DNA from: Ruminococcus flavefaciens
Lineage (GTDB): Bacteria; Bacillota; Clostridia; Oscillospirales; Ruminococcaceae
Length of the DNA: 64,000 bases
Reading direction: 5' to 3'
NCBI GenBank assembly: GCA_902760805.1
Contig: CACWHY010000005.1
Span: 62,001 to 126,000 of the forward strand
The translations under genes and the position numbers were made by a program. Below the pieces are notes generated by a model. That model saw only the letters and a list, made by a program, of their open reading frames with translations, was not told where the DNA came from and ran no database searches. Below are positions 40,501 to 49,061 of the stretch, one piece after another; position 1 is the first letter of the stretch; each line of letters opens with the position of its first letter.

Positions 40501-42486
40501 TAGCTTTTCTCTGCGGCTGACTGTAATGGAGGGGTGCTGCTCCTCGTCGTGGTAGGCGACGACAATTTTTTTGACCATGGGGCGGATCATCTCCTCCTCA
40601 TTGTTGCTGGCAGCGGCCATCAGCTCCTCCAATCTCACCAAGAAATCGTTGGTGTCGAAGGGTATCGGGCAGCCGATATGGATCAGCTTGTTCTTGGTGG
40701 TCTTCAGGCCCTCCTCGGCCATGAGCTTCTCCTCGTAGAGCTTCTCGCCGGGACGAAGTCCGGTGTACTCGATCTTGATGTCGATGTCCGGCCGGAAGCC
40801 GCTGAGCCTGATCAGGTTCCGTGCGAGGGTGTCGATCTTCACGGGCGAGCCCATATCAAGGACAAAGATCTCGCCGCCCTTTGCGTAGGTGCCCGCCTGG
40901 AGCACCAGAGAAACAGCCTCAGGGATCGTCATGAAGTAGCGGATGATGTCCGGATGAGTTACGGTAACAGGGCCGCCGGCCTCGATCTGTCTGCGGAAGA
41001 CCGGGATAACTGAGCCGTTGCTGCCAAGGACGTTTCCGAAGCGCACCGCAACGAATTCAGTGGAGGAGTTTTCCCCGGAATATCGGGCATTCTCCTGCCA
41101 CTCGTCAAGGTGAGTTCCCAGCACAGGCAGCTCAGAGGTCTTGCCCTCAGCGACCTTCTCGTTGAAGCTCTGGATGATCATTTCGCACAGGCGCTTGGAG
41201 GCGCCCATGATGTTCGTGGGATTTACGGCCTTGTCCGTGGAGATCAGCACAAAGCGCTTGCAGCCGTGAGTCATAGCGGCATAGGCGGTCTTGTAGGTGC
41301 CGATGGCGTTGTTTTTTATCGCCTCACAGGGGCTGTCCTCCATCAGGGGAACGTGCTTGTGAGCCGCCGCATGATACACGATCTCCGGGCGGTATTTTGC
41401 GAAAACATCGTTGATCTTGCGGTTGTCACGGACAGATCCGATCAAGGTCACAAGGTCGAGCTTCGGATACTTATCCCTCAGCTCAAGCTGGATATTGTAG
41501 GCGTTGTTCTCATAAATATCGAAGATGATCAGCTGCTTGGGAGAGTGCCCTGCGATCTGTCGGCAGAGCTCGCTTCCGATGGATCCGCCGCCTCCGGTGA
41601 CCAGGATCACCTTTCCGGAGATCTGCTGGAAGACCTCGGACATATCGGCCTTTATGGGCTCTCGGCCAAGAAGGTCCTCTACAGTGACGTCACGCATGGT
41701 CTTGACGCTGATCTCGCCGTTTACCAGCTGATACACGCCGGGGAGCTGCTTGAGCTCGCAGTTTGTCTCGCTGCAAATGCCGAGGATCTCACGCTTGACC
41801 TCAGCAGAAGCACTGGGTATGGCAAGGAAGATCTTGGTTATGCCGTACTTCTCCACACCGGCCAGGATCTCTTCCTTTCCGCCGATGACCGGCACGCCGT
41901 CGATGTATCTTCCCCATTTGTTGGTATTATCGTCGATCAGGCAAACAGGAGTTCCGTTGATGTTTGCGGAGCTGAGCATATCCCTCAGCAGGATCTGTCC
42001 GGCAGCACCGGCTCCGATGAGCATGACCTTGTCAGTTGAGGCTGCACGGCTTGCTGAGGCTTTTCTCTGGAGCAGCACAAATCTGTAAGAGAAGCGTACT
42101 CCCAGCACGAAAAAGAACTGGAAAAAAGCTCCCCAAATGTAATATGAGACAGGCATCCTCATAACAAAAACGGTTATGGCGACAACGTGTACAGCTGCTG
42201 TAATGGCAGTAGCCAGGATCACCCATGTGAGCTCAGAAAAGCTGGCATAGCGCCAAATGCTTCGATAGAGCTTGAAAAAGCTGAATGCCGCCACGCAGAA
42301 TGCTGCATAAAACGGTATGAACACGGCATATGAGCTAAGATGATCCACCGGTATCATTGAGACCCGGCAGTCAAATCTGAACCACAGCGCCAGAAAATAT
42401 GACAGGCAAACTGCCAAAACATCGTAAATGACAAGGAAAACTGTAACAATGTGTGAGTGCTCTACACGTCTTCCAAAAAGTTTCAT
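40492..42486 (-). CDS. CapD/PglF-type nucleotide-sugar 4,6-dehydratase, membrane bound
   Basis: This 664-aa protein has four N-terminal membrane helices (~residues 13-130), a first nucleotide-binding fold (VMLIGAGAAGQILLRD, ~150), and a C-terminal short-chain dehydrogenase domain with VILVTGGGGSIGSELCRQI (~295-313) and the modified catalytic region STDKAVNPTNIMGASKR (~415-431). This is the layout of CapD, WbpM and PglF, which convert UDP-GlcNAc to a 4-keto-6-deoxy sugar for polysaccharide or glycan synthesis. It lies 15 bp after the CpsB phosphatase gene, last in the capsule operon. Confidence 0.93.
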   Translation of the reverse strand: MKLFGRRVEHSHIVTVFLVIYDVLAVCLSYFLALWFRFDCRVSMIPVDHLSSYAVFIPFYAAFCVAAFSFFKLYRSIWRYASFSELTWVILATAITAAVHVVAITVFVMRMPVSYYIWGAFFQFFFVLGVRFSYRFVLLQRKASASRAASTDKVMLIGAGAAGQILLRDMLSSANINGTPVCLIDDNTNKWGRYIDGVPVIGGKEEILAGVEKYGITKIFLAIPSASAEVKREILGICSETNCELKQLPGVYQLVNGEISVKTMRDVTVEDLLGREPIKADMSEVFQQISGKVILVTGGGGSIGSELCRQIAGHSPKQLIIFDIYENNAYNIQLELRDKYPKLDLVTLIGSVRDNRKINDVFAKYRPEIVYHAAAHKHVPLMEDSPCEAIKNNAIGTYKTAYAAMTHGCKRFVLISTDKAVNPTNIMGASKRLCEMIIQSFNEKVAEGKTSELPVLGTHLDEWQENARYSGENSSTEFVAVRFGNVLGSNGSVIPVFRRQIEAGGPVTVTHPDIIRYFMTIPEAVSLVLQAGTYAKGGEIFVLDMGSPVKIDTLARNLIRLSGFRPDIDIKIEYTGLRPGEKLYEEKLMAEEGLKTTKNKLIHIGCPIPFDTNDFLVRLEELMAAASNNEEEMIRPMVKKIVVAYHDEEQHPSITVSRREKLLT

Positions 42487-42501
42487 TTTAACCCCTCCGA
42501 C

Positions 42502-43176
42502 TTATTCTTTATACTTCTCGACTAAGCTATCAGAAAACTCAGTCGTCCCCTTTTCTGTCTTTTTTCTGAGAACGTCCCAATTCGGACGTCTCGCAGTCAA
42601 ATTGTGGGCGTCGCTGCCGAAAGCCAGCCGCCTTCCCTCTTTGATAAGGCGCTTCACGAAGTGTCTCTCTCTAAATGTGGTAAAGGCTTCGTTATTTATC
42701 TGCGGAATAACGTCAAGCCCAAGGATACGCTCCATTTCCTCCTTTGAGTAGTATTCAAGGTACCTGTGGACGTGAGCCAGGATCACCTTCAGGCCGTATT
42801 CCGCAGAAACAGCTTCTATCTCGCCGGTCATCCAACTCTCGAAGCCTCTGTATGGCAGCTCCAGCAGGATCAGGCCGGTGTTCTCAAAGGCCAGCCTCTC
42901 GATGCCGGGCAGCTCCGAGATACCGTGCTCGATCGCCACCTCTGCTCCCAAGATAATGGGCAGCGGAGAGCTTTCCGCAATAGACTGAAATGCAGCCCGG
43001 CGCTTCTCCAGAAAAGCCTCAACGCTCTTTTCCCTGTGAGCGTAAAAGTGAGGAGTCGCCACAGCTCGTCCCACGCCCTGCTCCTTCATCATATCCAGCA
43101 TAGCCAGGGACATTTCCCTGTCCTTAGCGCCGTCGTCGATACCCGGAAGTATATGGCAGTGCAGATCGGTGAGCAT
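42502..43176 (-). CDS. CpsB/YwqE-type tyrosine phosphatase (PHP domain)
   Basis: This 224-aa PHP-fold metal-dependent phosphatase has metal-binding motifs DLHCHILPGIDDGAKD at the N-terminus, ATPHFY, a Glu in GAEV, ILAHVHRY, and FGSDAHN near the C-terminus. CpsB enzymes remove phosphates from the tyrosine tail of BY-kinases. Its ATG overlaps the kinase stop (TAATG), so kinase and phosphatase are made together, which supports that pairing. Confidence 0.94.
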   Translation of the reverse strand: MLTDLHCHILPGIDDGAKDREMSLAMLDMMKEQGVGRAVATPHFYAHREKSVEAFLEKRRAAFQSIAESSPLPIILGAEVAIEHGISELPGIERLAFENTGLILLELPYRGFESWMTGEIEAVSAEYGLKVILAHVHRYLEYYSKEEMERILGLDVIPQINNEAFTTFRERHFVKRLIKEGRRLAFGSDAHNLTARRPNWDVLRKKTEKGTTEFSDSLVEKYKE

Positions 43177-44729
43177 TACTTTCTGCCCTTCTTCCCGGAC
43201 TTCTTCTCAGGCTCAGGCTTCTTCTCAGGCTCAGGCTTTTTTTCTGGCTCAGGCTCCTCGTCCTGCTCCTCCGGCTTATATCCGTAGCCGTAACCGTAGC
43301 CATAGCCGTAACCATATCTCTTGCGATACCTGTACTTGTAATATCTGCCGTTCTTCTTGACTTTCACATCGTTGAGGACGAAGCCCAGCATATTCATCTT
43401 GGAGAGCTCGATCTTCTTCATTGCAGCGTCCACGTCATCGTTAGTGGTCGAGGCGTATCTCAGCACCATGATGATACCGGCAGCCTTATCTGCCAGCTCC
43501 ATGGCATCGGTAACAACGTTTACCGGCGGAGTGTCGATAACGATATAGCTGTATTCCTGAGACAGCTTGTCCAGCAGCTGAGCCATATTCTCAGAGCCGA
43601 GCAGCTCCGAGGGATTAGGCGGGATAGGACCAGCCGTGAGCACGTCAAGGTTTTCCATAACGTTCCTGCTGATACAGCTTCCGGGGTCGTCCATGCGGCT
43701 GACAGCAGTGGAAAGGCCCTTCTTGTTCTTCAGTCCGAAGATCCTGTGCTGAACGGATTTACGCATATCGCCGTCGATGAGGAGCACCTTGCTGCCGCTC
43801 TGGGCAATAGCGATAGCGGCGTTCGCCGACATGGTGGACTTGCCCTCTCCGGGGTTTGCAGAGGAAACTGCAAAGATCTTCTTCTCAGAGGTGGCAAGGG
43901 CGAAATTCACATTTGTCCTGATCGACTTATAGCTCTCCACCACGTTGAAGGGAACGCTCTTGTCGGTGAGCTTCACATGGTCGTCGTCAGTATCCTTGCG
44001 GCGCTTTTTTTCTGAGAAGCCCTGTATCTCGCCGATAATGGACTTCTTGTACTTCTTGCGCAGGCCTTCTGTCTCCTTGACGGTGTTATCGAAGAAATCT
44101 ATCACCAGGATGACCAGCATGACAGCCATCAGTCCGCCCAATAGACCAATAAGAGTGTTCTTCTTCACATTAGGGCCAACAGGTGTGCTGTAGACCTTTG
44201 CTGTGTCGATAGTGTTGATCTGGCCGACGCCTACTGCCTCAGAAAGATAGCTGGGCGAGACCTTGGCAAGACTGTTGCAGACTGCCGCAGCGATATCCGG
44301 GTCAAGGGTAGTGGACTTGACCACAAGGGCACTGGTGTCGGTAACTGAGGTGATGCTGAGAGTCCCCCTGATAGCGCCGGCAGAGATGTCCTGAGAGGTG
44401 CCGAAGCACTTCACCAGCTTGTCGGGATCGCAGTTTTTCTCAAGCTGCTCGCCCACTGCACCGATAACAGCATCGTCCTTGAGCACCTCGATGTAGGTGT
44501 TGATAAGCTGCTTGGAGTAATTGATGTTGTTGTATTTTTGCTCCGGGTCGTCAGTAAAGGTGGTATAGCTCTGGATATACATGGAAATATGGGACGAGTA
44601 TTGCAGCGGCATGAAATACTTTGTGTAAACAAAGGCAGCTGCTCCGCCTATAACTCCCACAATAATGATCATCCACAGCTTGCTCAGAAAAAGGCTTATA
44701 ATGTCCTTGATACTGTATTCGTTACTCAT
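43176..44729 (-). CDS. Fused polysaccharide co-polymerase / BY-tyrosine kinase
   Basis: This 517-aa protein fuses a Wzz-type chain-length domain with two membrane helices (~15-38 and ~178-200) and a cytosolic bacterial tyrosine kinase with Walker A ANPGEGKST (~290), Walker A' VLLIDGDMRKS, and Walker B YIVIDTPP. The C-terminal tail has 11 tyrosines within about 25 residues, including a (GY)n run, and then three PEPEKK-type repeats and a basic end. The tyrosines are the likely autophosphorylation sites. In many Firmicutes the two halves are separate CpsC and CpsD. ATG 44729 has GGGGAG upstream. Confidence 0.93.
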   Translation of the reverse strand: MSNEYSIKDIISLFLSKLWMIIIVGVIGGAAAFVYTKYFMPLQYSSHISMYIQSYTTFTDDPEQKYNNINYSKQLINTYIEVLKDDAVIGAVGEQLEKNCDPDKLVKCFGTSQDISAGAIRGTLSITSVTDTSALVVKSTTLDPDIAAAVCNSLAKVSPSYLSEAVGVGQINTIDTAKVYSTPVGPNVKKNTLIGLLGGLMAVMLVILVIDFFDNTVKETEGLRKKYKKSIIGEIQGFSEKKRRKDTDDDHVKLTDKSVPFNVVESYKSIRTNVNFALATSEKKIFAVSSANPGEGKSTMSANAAIAIAQSGSKVLLIDGDMRKSVQHRIFGLKNKKGLSTAVSRMDDPGSCISRNVMENLDVLTAGPIPPNPSELLGSENMAQLLDKLSQEYSYIVIDTPPVNVVTDAMELADKAAGIIMVLRYASTTNDDVDAAMKKIELSKMNMLGFVLNDVKVKKNGRYYKYRYRKRYGYGYGYGYGYGYKPEEQDEEPEPEKKPEPEKKPEPEKKSGKKGRK

Positions 44730-44764
44730 ATGAACTCCCCTCAAATTACAATTTTACATTATAT

Positions 44765-44793
44765 ATTTTATCATATCCGGCAGCAATCGTCAA
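44765..44793 (-). promoter_or_regulatory. Promoter of the capsule operon
   Basis: On the minus strand, TTGACG (44788-44793), 17 bp, TAAAAT (44765-44770) with TGA in front, about 35 bp upstream of the BY-kinase start. Confidence 0.72.
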
Positions 44794-44905
44794 CCATGAA
44801 AAAGAACATTCATTCATTTTTGTTTACCGAATACAAATTTGATAGGCATTGACTTTTCATTTTTAGGATAATTCCAGTTAGACCGCTATTTCATGCGGAA
44901 AAACA

Positions 44906-44936
44906 GCATGATCATGCGGGGCGAATGATCCATTCG
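44906..44936. repeat. Adjacent palindromes in the capsule/DtxR intergenic region
   Basis: GCATGATCATGC (44906-44917) is a perfect 12-bp palindrome. CGAATG-ATC-CATTCG (44922-44936) is a perfect 6-3-6 inverted repeat. They lie between divergent promoters at 44765-44793 and 45049-45077. The rest of the 44794-45048 stretch shows no gene. Confidence 0.45.
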
Positions 44937-45048
44937 GTCAGCTTCAGCTCACCCCCGGGACCGGCGCCCCTGGTTTTCCTATTCCGAACAGGCATAGAGA
45001 TATTCGCTAAAATTTCGGAAGATGCTGCCTTATCTTTGCCCCAAGCAC

Positions 45049-45077
45049 TTGCAATTGCTCCCCGATCGTGATATAAT
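45049..45077 (+). promoter_or_regulatory. Promoter of the dtxR-like-murL-murD2 operon
   Basis: TTGCAA (45049-45054), 17 bp, TATAAT (45072-45077) with TGA in front, 30 bp before the ATG. Confidence 0.75.
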
Positions 45078-45107
45078 TAAGTAACTAACCTGTAAAGGAG
45101 CATCACT

Positions 45108-45494
45108 ATGGCTATTACCGAAGCAGTAGAAAACTACCTTGAGACCATACTCATTCTTTCTAAGGCACAGCCCGATGTCCACGCTATCGACATCTGCTCA
45201 TACCTTGGTTACTCACGCCCCACAGTTTCCATAATCCTCAAAAAAATGAAGGAGGAAGGACTGGTCAATGTCAACGGTGACAATCATATCACTCTTACTG
45301 ACCGTGGACGAGAGGTAGCCGAGCACATCTACGACCGCCACACGACTCTCTCCGAGTTTTTCATGCTCCTGGGCGTCAAGCGAGACACCGCTCTTGAGGA
45401 CGCCTGCAAGATCGAGCACGATATCTCCGATGAGACCTTTGAAATAATCAAAAAGCACTACAAGGAGCTTTCAGAGCAGAAGGGCAAGAAGTAA
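45108..45494 (+). CDS. DtxR/MntR-family metal-dependent regulator
   Basis: This 128-aa regulator has an N-terminal winged helix (IDICSYLGYSRPTVSIILKKM as recognition region) and a metal-binding dimerisation domain. It lacks the C-terminal SH3-like domain. Candidate metal ligands by alignment with MntR/DtxR are Asn9, Glu12, His78, Cys100, Glu103 and His104. The Cys in ACKIEHDIS is the DtxR/IdeR-type residue where MntR has Glu, which hints at iron rather than manganese. Its stop overlaps the murL start (TAATG), which is an unexpected pairing. Confidence 0.9.
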   Translation: MAITEAVENYLETILILSKAQPDVHAIDICSYLGYSRPTVSIILKKMKEEGLVNVNGDNHITLTDRGREVAEHIYDRHTTLSEFFMLLGVKRDTALEDACKIEHDISDETFEIIKKHYKELSEQKGKK

Positions 45495-46879
45495 TGGAGA
45501 GATTTCTTAAATTCCGCAGCGACCATCCTACATTCACCTACCGCTCATACTCGATCACTGAGACTGAGGACGCTATCGAGGCAAGCTGGAGCTTCTCCAT
45601 CGACGGCCTTGCTGAGTTTTCGCCGTCCTGGAGCTTCCCCAAGCCGGAGGGCTTTGCCTCCGTCAGCGACCGCACGCTGGAAAGACTGGTCTTCTCCCTG
45701 GGAATGGCCGAGGCAGTCAGCTACTGGAAAGCCGCCTGCTGCCCAACTGTAAGGGTGCTCTGCGGCCAGCTGAGCCCGGAACAGATCTCATGGTGGAAGA
45801 AGCTGTGGTTCATGGGTCTGGGCGAATTTTTCTACGTCAATAAGATTTCCACCGACATGGACAGCTTTGTGGAGATAGTCCCCGAGAACTGCGGTTTTTC
45901 CGCAGAAAGCTCCCCGGAGCTGCCGGAGCTTTCAGGCTGCCTTGTTCCCATAGGCGGCGGAAAAGACTCCGCACTCACTCTGGAAACACTTACTCAGGCA
46001 GGCATGAAATGCCGATGCTACGCCATAAACAAGCGCTGCTCGATCTCTGCCACTGTGGAGACCGCCGGGCTTCCGGAAAGCGCTCTGATCACTGCAAAGC
46101 GCCGCTTCGACCGCTCACTGATCAGCCTAAACGAGAAGGGCTATCTCAACGGCCACACGCCTTTTTCTGCGATAGTCGCCTTCTCCGCCGAGATCACAGC
46201 CTACCTCAATAGGCTGAAATACGTCGTTCTCTCCAACGAGGACAGCGCCAACGAAAGCACCGTCATCGGTCAGAACGTCAACCACCAGTATTCCAAGAGC
46301 TTTGAATTTGAGCGGGATTTCCACGAATATGAGGAAGAATTTCTGGGCACAGGCGTGTACTATTTCAGCTTCCTGCGTCCACTTTCTGAGTTCCAGATAG
46401 CGAAAATGTTCGCCTCCCACAGCAAGTACCTGCCGATCTTCCGCAGCTGCAATCTGGGCAGCAAGGTCTCGCCTGATATTTGGTGCGGGAATTGCCCGAA
46501 ATGCCTATTTGTAGCCCTTATCCTCTCCCCATTCCTCAGCCGCAGCCAGCTGGCCGAGATCTTCGGGAAGGACCTTTTGGACTCGCCGGACATGGTGGAC
46601 TACTTCCACGAGCTCACCGGAAGGAGCCTCCACAAGCCCTTCGAGTGCGTGGGCAGCATCGACGAGGTGGTGCTGGCGGTATCACTGGCTATACGAAAAA
46701 TGAAGGAAAGCGGCCAGGAACTGCCCCTTCTCATGCGAGACTTCGAGGGCTCCGGACTGTATCAGCCGGAGACTCTGGATCAGCGAAATGCCGCCTGCTG
46801 CGGTTATTTCAGCGAAAACAACCTGCTGCCCGACAGCTTCCGGGCAATTCTGACTAAAGAAATGGAGCGACTGCTTTGA
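45494..46879 (+). CDS. murL: UDP-MurNAc-L-Ala-L-Glu epimerase
   Basis: This 461-aa protein resembles MurL, the ATP-dependent epimerase that turns the L-Glu of UDP-MurNAc-L-Ala-L-Glu into D-Glu, first described in Xanthomonas. It contains a PP-loop-like motif PIGGGKDSALTLE (~151-163), consistent with AMP-forming chemistry, and a CGNCPKC motif (~329-335). The assignment is strongly supported by the neighbour: a MurD-like ligase follows with a 4-base overlap, the known murD2-murL partnership. It replaces glutamate racemase as a source of D-Glu. It starts on the stop of the regulator gene. Confidence 0.82.
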   Translation: MERFLKFRSDHPTFTYRSYSITETEDAIEASWSFSIDGLAEFSPSWSFPKPEGFASVSDRTLERLVFSLGMAEAVSYWKAACCPTVRVLCGQLSPEQISWWKKLWFMGLGEFFYVNKISTDMDSFVEIVPENCGFSAESSPELPELSGCLVPIGGGKDSALTLETLTQAGMKCRCYAINKRCSISATVETAGLPESALITAKRRFDRSLISLNEKGYLNGHTPFSAIVAFSAEITAYLNRLKYVVLSNEDSANESTVIGQNVNHQYSKSFEFERDFHEYEEEFLGTGVYYFSFLRPLSEFQIAKMFASHSKYLPIFRSCNLGSKVSPDIWCGNCPKCLFVALILSPFLSRSQLAEIFGKDLLDSPDMVDYFHELTGRSLHKPFECVGSIDEVVLAVSLAIRKMKESGQELPLLMRDFEGSGLYQPETLDQRNAACCGYFSENNLLPDSFRAILTKEMERLL

Positions 46880-48216
46880 ACGATTTTGCGCAGTACATCA
46901 GCCGATACACCGAAGGCAAGTCCGTCTGCATACTGGGATTTGGCCGTGAGGGACGGAGCACATACCGCATTTTAGAACGATATTGCTCTCCTTCCTCACT
47001 GGCGATCGCAGACCTCAACCCAATTGACCGTGAGGCAAGTTCCCTCCCCGAGTCAGTGGAGCTGATCTGCGGCGAGGAGTATCAGGACTGTCTCGACCGC
47101 TTCGACCTGGTTTTCAAAAGCCCTGGCATCGTGCTTAAAAAGCAGCCCTCGCAGCTCAGCTGCACGATCACCAGCGAGACTCAGGTCTTCTTCGAGGTCT
47201 TCCGTGACCAAATCATCGGAGTTACCGGCACAAAGGGCAAGAGCACCACTTCTTCCCTGATATACCACATTTTCAGGGAGTCCGGCTTCGACACCAGACT
47301 GGCCGGGAACATCGGTATCCCTGTTTTTGACATCGCCGAGGGCATCGAGGACGACACTATCGTGGTCTGCGAACTAAGCTGCCACCAGCTGGAATACATG
47401 ACTGTTTCCCCAAAGTATGCAGTTTTCCTCAATCTCTACGAGGAGCACCTCGACCACTACGGCACCATGGAGCGCTACTACGCTGCCAAGAAAAACATCT
47501 ACCTCCACCAGCGCTACAGCGATGAGCTGATCATCGGGATGGATATAATTCCGGACGATATTGCTCAGAAGGTCACAAGTCTGTCAAACACCTTCCCCTA
47601 CGCTGATGTTTTCGTGAAGAACGGCGTCATTAACGACGACGATTTCCATGAATATCAGATCCCCGAGAGCCACATCAAGCTGCTGGGCATCCACAACCAC
47701 TACAACATCGCCGTGGCCTACCACATTTGCCGGGAGCTTGGCGTTTCAGACGTGGCCTTCACAAAGGCTCTGTGCAGCTTCGACCCACTGGCTCACCGCC
47801 TGGAGTTCGTGGACACAGTTCGTGGGATCCGCTGGTACGACGACTCGATCTCCACCGCCTGTGCGACCGCTATCGAGGCGCTGAAAAGCGTCCCCGAGCC
47901 GGGAACTATCCTGCTGGGCGGCATGGACAGAGGCATAGATTACACACCGCTGGTAGACTTTTTGCAGAAATTCCCCGTCCAGATCATCTGCATGGAGACC
48001 TCCGGAGAGCGGATCTTCCATATGCTGGAGGGCACCTCCGCCGCCGGCCGAGCCCACTTTGCCCCTCATCTAAAGGAGGCCGTTGAGCTGGCAGCTGAGA
48101 TAACTCCCCAGGGAAAGAGCTGCGTGCTCTCCCCTGCTTCCGCAAGCTACGGCATTTTCAAGAATTTCGAGGAACGTGGCGATGCCTTCAAAGCGCTGGT
48201 CGCCGGTCTGAAATAA
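46876..48216 (+). CDS. murD2: UDP-N-acetylmuramoyl-L-alanine--L-glutamate ligase
   Basis: This 446-aa Mur ligase has the N-terminal domain VCILGFGREGRSTYRIL, the ATP loop GVTGTKGKSTTSSLI (~115-129), ELSCHQLEYM, NLYEEHLDHYG (metal/carbamate region), and HRLEFVDTVRGIRWYDDSIST. It belongs to the MurD family. Linkage to murL suggests it adds L-Glu (MurD2 activity) rather than D-Glu. The start is TTG at 46876, overlapping the murL stop, with GGAG eight bases upstream. A terminator follows. Confidence 0.85.
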   Translation: MNDFAQYISRYTEGKSVCILGFGREGRSTYRILERYCSPSSLAIADLNPIDREASSLPESVELICGEEYQDCLDRFDLVFKSPGIVLKKQPSQLSCTITSETQVFFEVFRDQIIGVTGTKGKSTTSSLIYHIFRESGFDTRLAGNIGIPVFDIAEGIEDDTIVVCELSCHQLEYMTVSPKYAVFLNLYEEHLDHYGTMERYYAAKKNIYLHQRYSDELIIGMDIIPDDIAQKVTSLSNTFPYADVFVKNGVINDDDFHEYQIPESHIKLLGIHNHYNIAVAYHICRELGVSDVAFTKALCSFDPLAHRLEFVDTVRGIRWYDDSISTACATAIEALKSVPEPGTILLGGMDRGIDYTPLVDFLQKFPVQIICMETSGERIFHMLEGTSAAGRAHFAPHLKEAVELAAEITPQGKSCVLSPASASYGIFKNFEERGDAFKALVAGLK

Positions 48217-48221
48217 AAGCA

Positions 48222-48252
48222 AAGCCTGAGAGAAAACTCTCAGGCTTTTTTT
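48222..48252 (+). terminator. Terminator of the murL-murD2 operon
   Basis: Perfect 11-bp arms AAGCCTGAGAG / CTCTCAGGCTT (48222-48232 and 48237-48247), AAAA loop, seven T residues. A-rich 5' flank gives weak activity in reverse too. Confidence 0.92.
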
Positions 48253-48262
48253 CATTGCCATA

Positions 48263-48988
48263 TCACCACAAGTCCGGGTCGTAGTTCAGCAGAGCGCCGG
48301 TGGGAGAATTCAGCCTGTCGCCGTCGTTTCCGAGGTAGATCACCGCCCGGCTCAGATCCTCGTTTATGCTTGCTTCATCAAGCAGCTTGTCAAAGACGTG
48401 CATCGGCAGCGCCTCCGGTTTCTGCACTGCTCCGGCTTCTTCCGGCATTTTTGCCTCCGCCTGCTCATAGCCGCTCATTTGGGAGAACTTTGCCTCGAAG
48501 CTGCGGAGAAGCTCCTCGCTGCCGTGAAACACCAGATAGGCATAGGGCCGGTAGTCCTGAGCCATGGGCATTTCGGACATTGTGGAAAAATAGTAGTCCG
48601 TGATGTCACCGGGGAGCTCCTCCGGCAGAAGTCCGGCGTCCCTGCCGTCTTTTACGCCCTCAATATAGACGTAGCGCTTGGCGCTGTACATGGAGGGATC
48701 TCGCTCGAAATACCGGCCGATCTCCGCCGGCAGGTAAAATGCCGCAAGCATCAGCAGGACTCCCAGGATGCGGGCTGACCAGTGCAGCGCTTTCAGCCAT
48801 TTTTTCTCCAGTGATCTCCGGTAAAGCAATAGCGCTGACAGCACATATATTCCCAGGCCTGTCCACCACATCGGCGCAGTGAGTCCGCCGTACATGGATA
48901 GCCTTATGAGCACCAGCGGAAGTCCCAGGATACAGGCCGCTGTAACTACTATGTCTCCGATGGCATATGACTTCTTCTTTTCTTCCAT
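48263..48988 (-). CDS. Membrane protein, unknown function
   Basis: This 241-aa protein has three membrane helices (about residues 11-32, 38-56, 68-86), then a soluble domain of ~150 residues with an acidic and aromatic character (e.g. RYFERDPSMYSAKRYVYIEGV, YRPYAYLVFHGSEELLRSFEAKF). A GGGGGG-rich site precedes the ATG. No own promoter is visible in the 23 bp to the fba terminator, so it may be expressed by read-through from fba. No known family recognised. Confidence 0.72.
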   Translation of the reverse strand: MEEKKKSYAIGDIVVTAACILGLPLVLIRLSMYGGLTAPMWWTGLGIYVLSALLLYRRSLEKKWLKALHWSARILGVLLMLAAFYLPAEIGRYFERDPSMYSAKRYVYIEGVKDGRDAGLLPEELPGDITDYYFSTMSEMPMAQDYRPYAYLVFHGSEELLRSFEAKFSQMSGYEQAEAKMPEEAGAVQKPEALPMHVFDKLLDEASINEDLSRAVIYLGNDGDRLNSPTGALLNYDPDLW

Positions 48989-49007
48989 GACGTTCCCCCC
49001 TTATATC

Positions 49008-49046
49008 CAAAAAAGCCGCAGCTCCGTAAGGGACACTGCGGCTTTC
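49008..49046 (-). terminator. Terminator of fba
   Basis: AAAGCCGCAG (49012-49021) pairs with CTGCGGCTTT (49036-49045), followed on the minus strand by a T run (49009-49014). Confidence 0.85.
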
Positions 49047-49061
49047 GTTTCTATGAGAAAA

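Noticed and set aside
43195..43260. Short tandem DNA repeats suggesting a CRISPR-like array
   Set aside because: They encode the PEPEKK repeats of the BY-kinase tail, are in frame and have no spacers.
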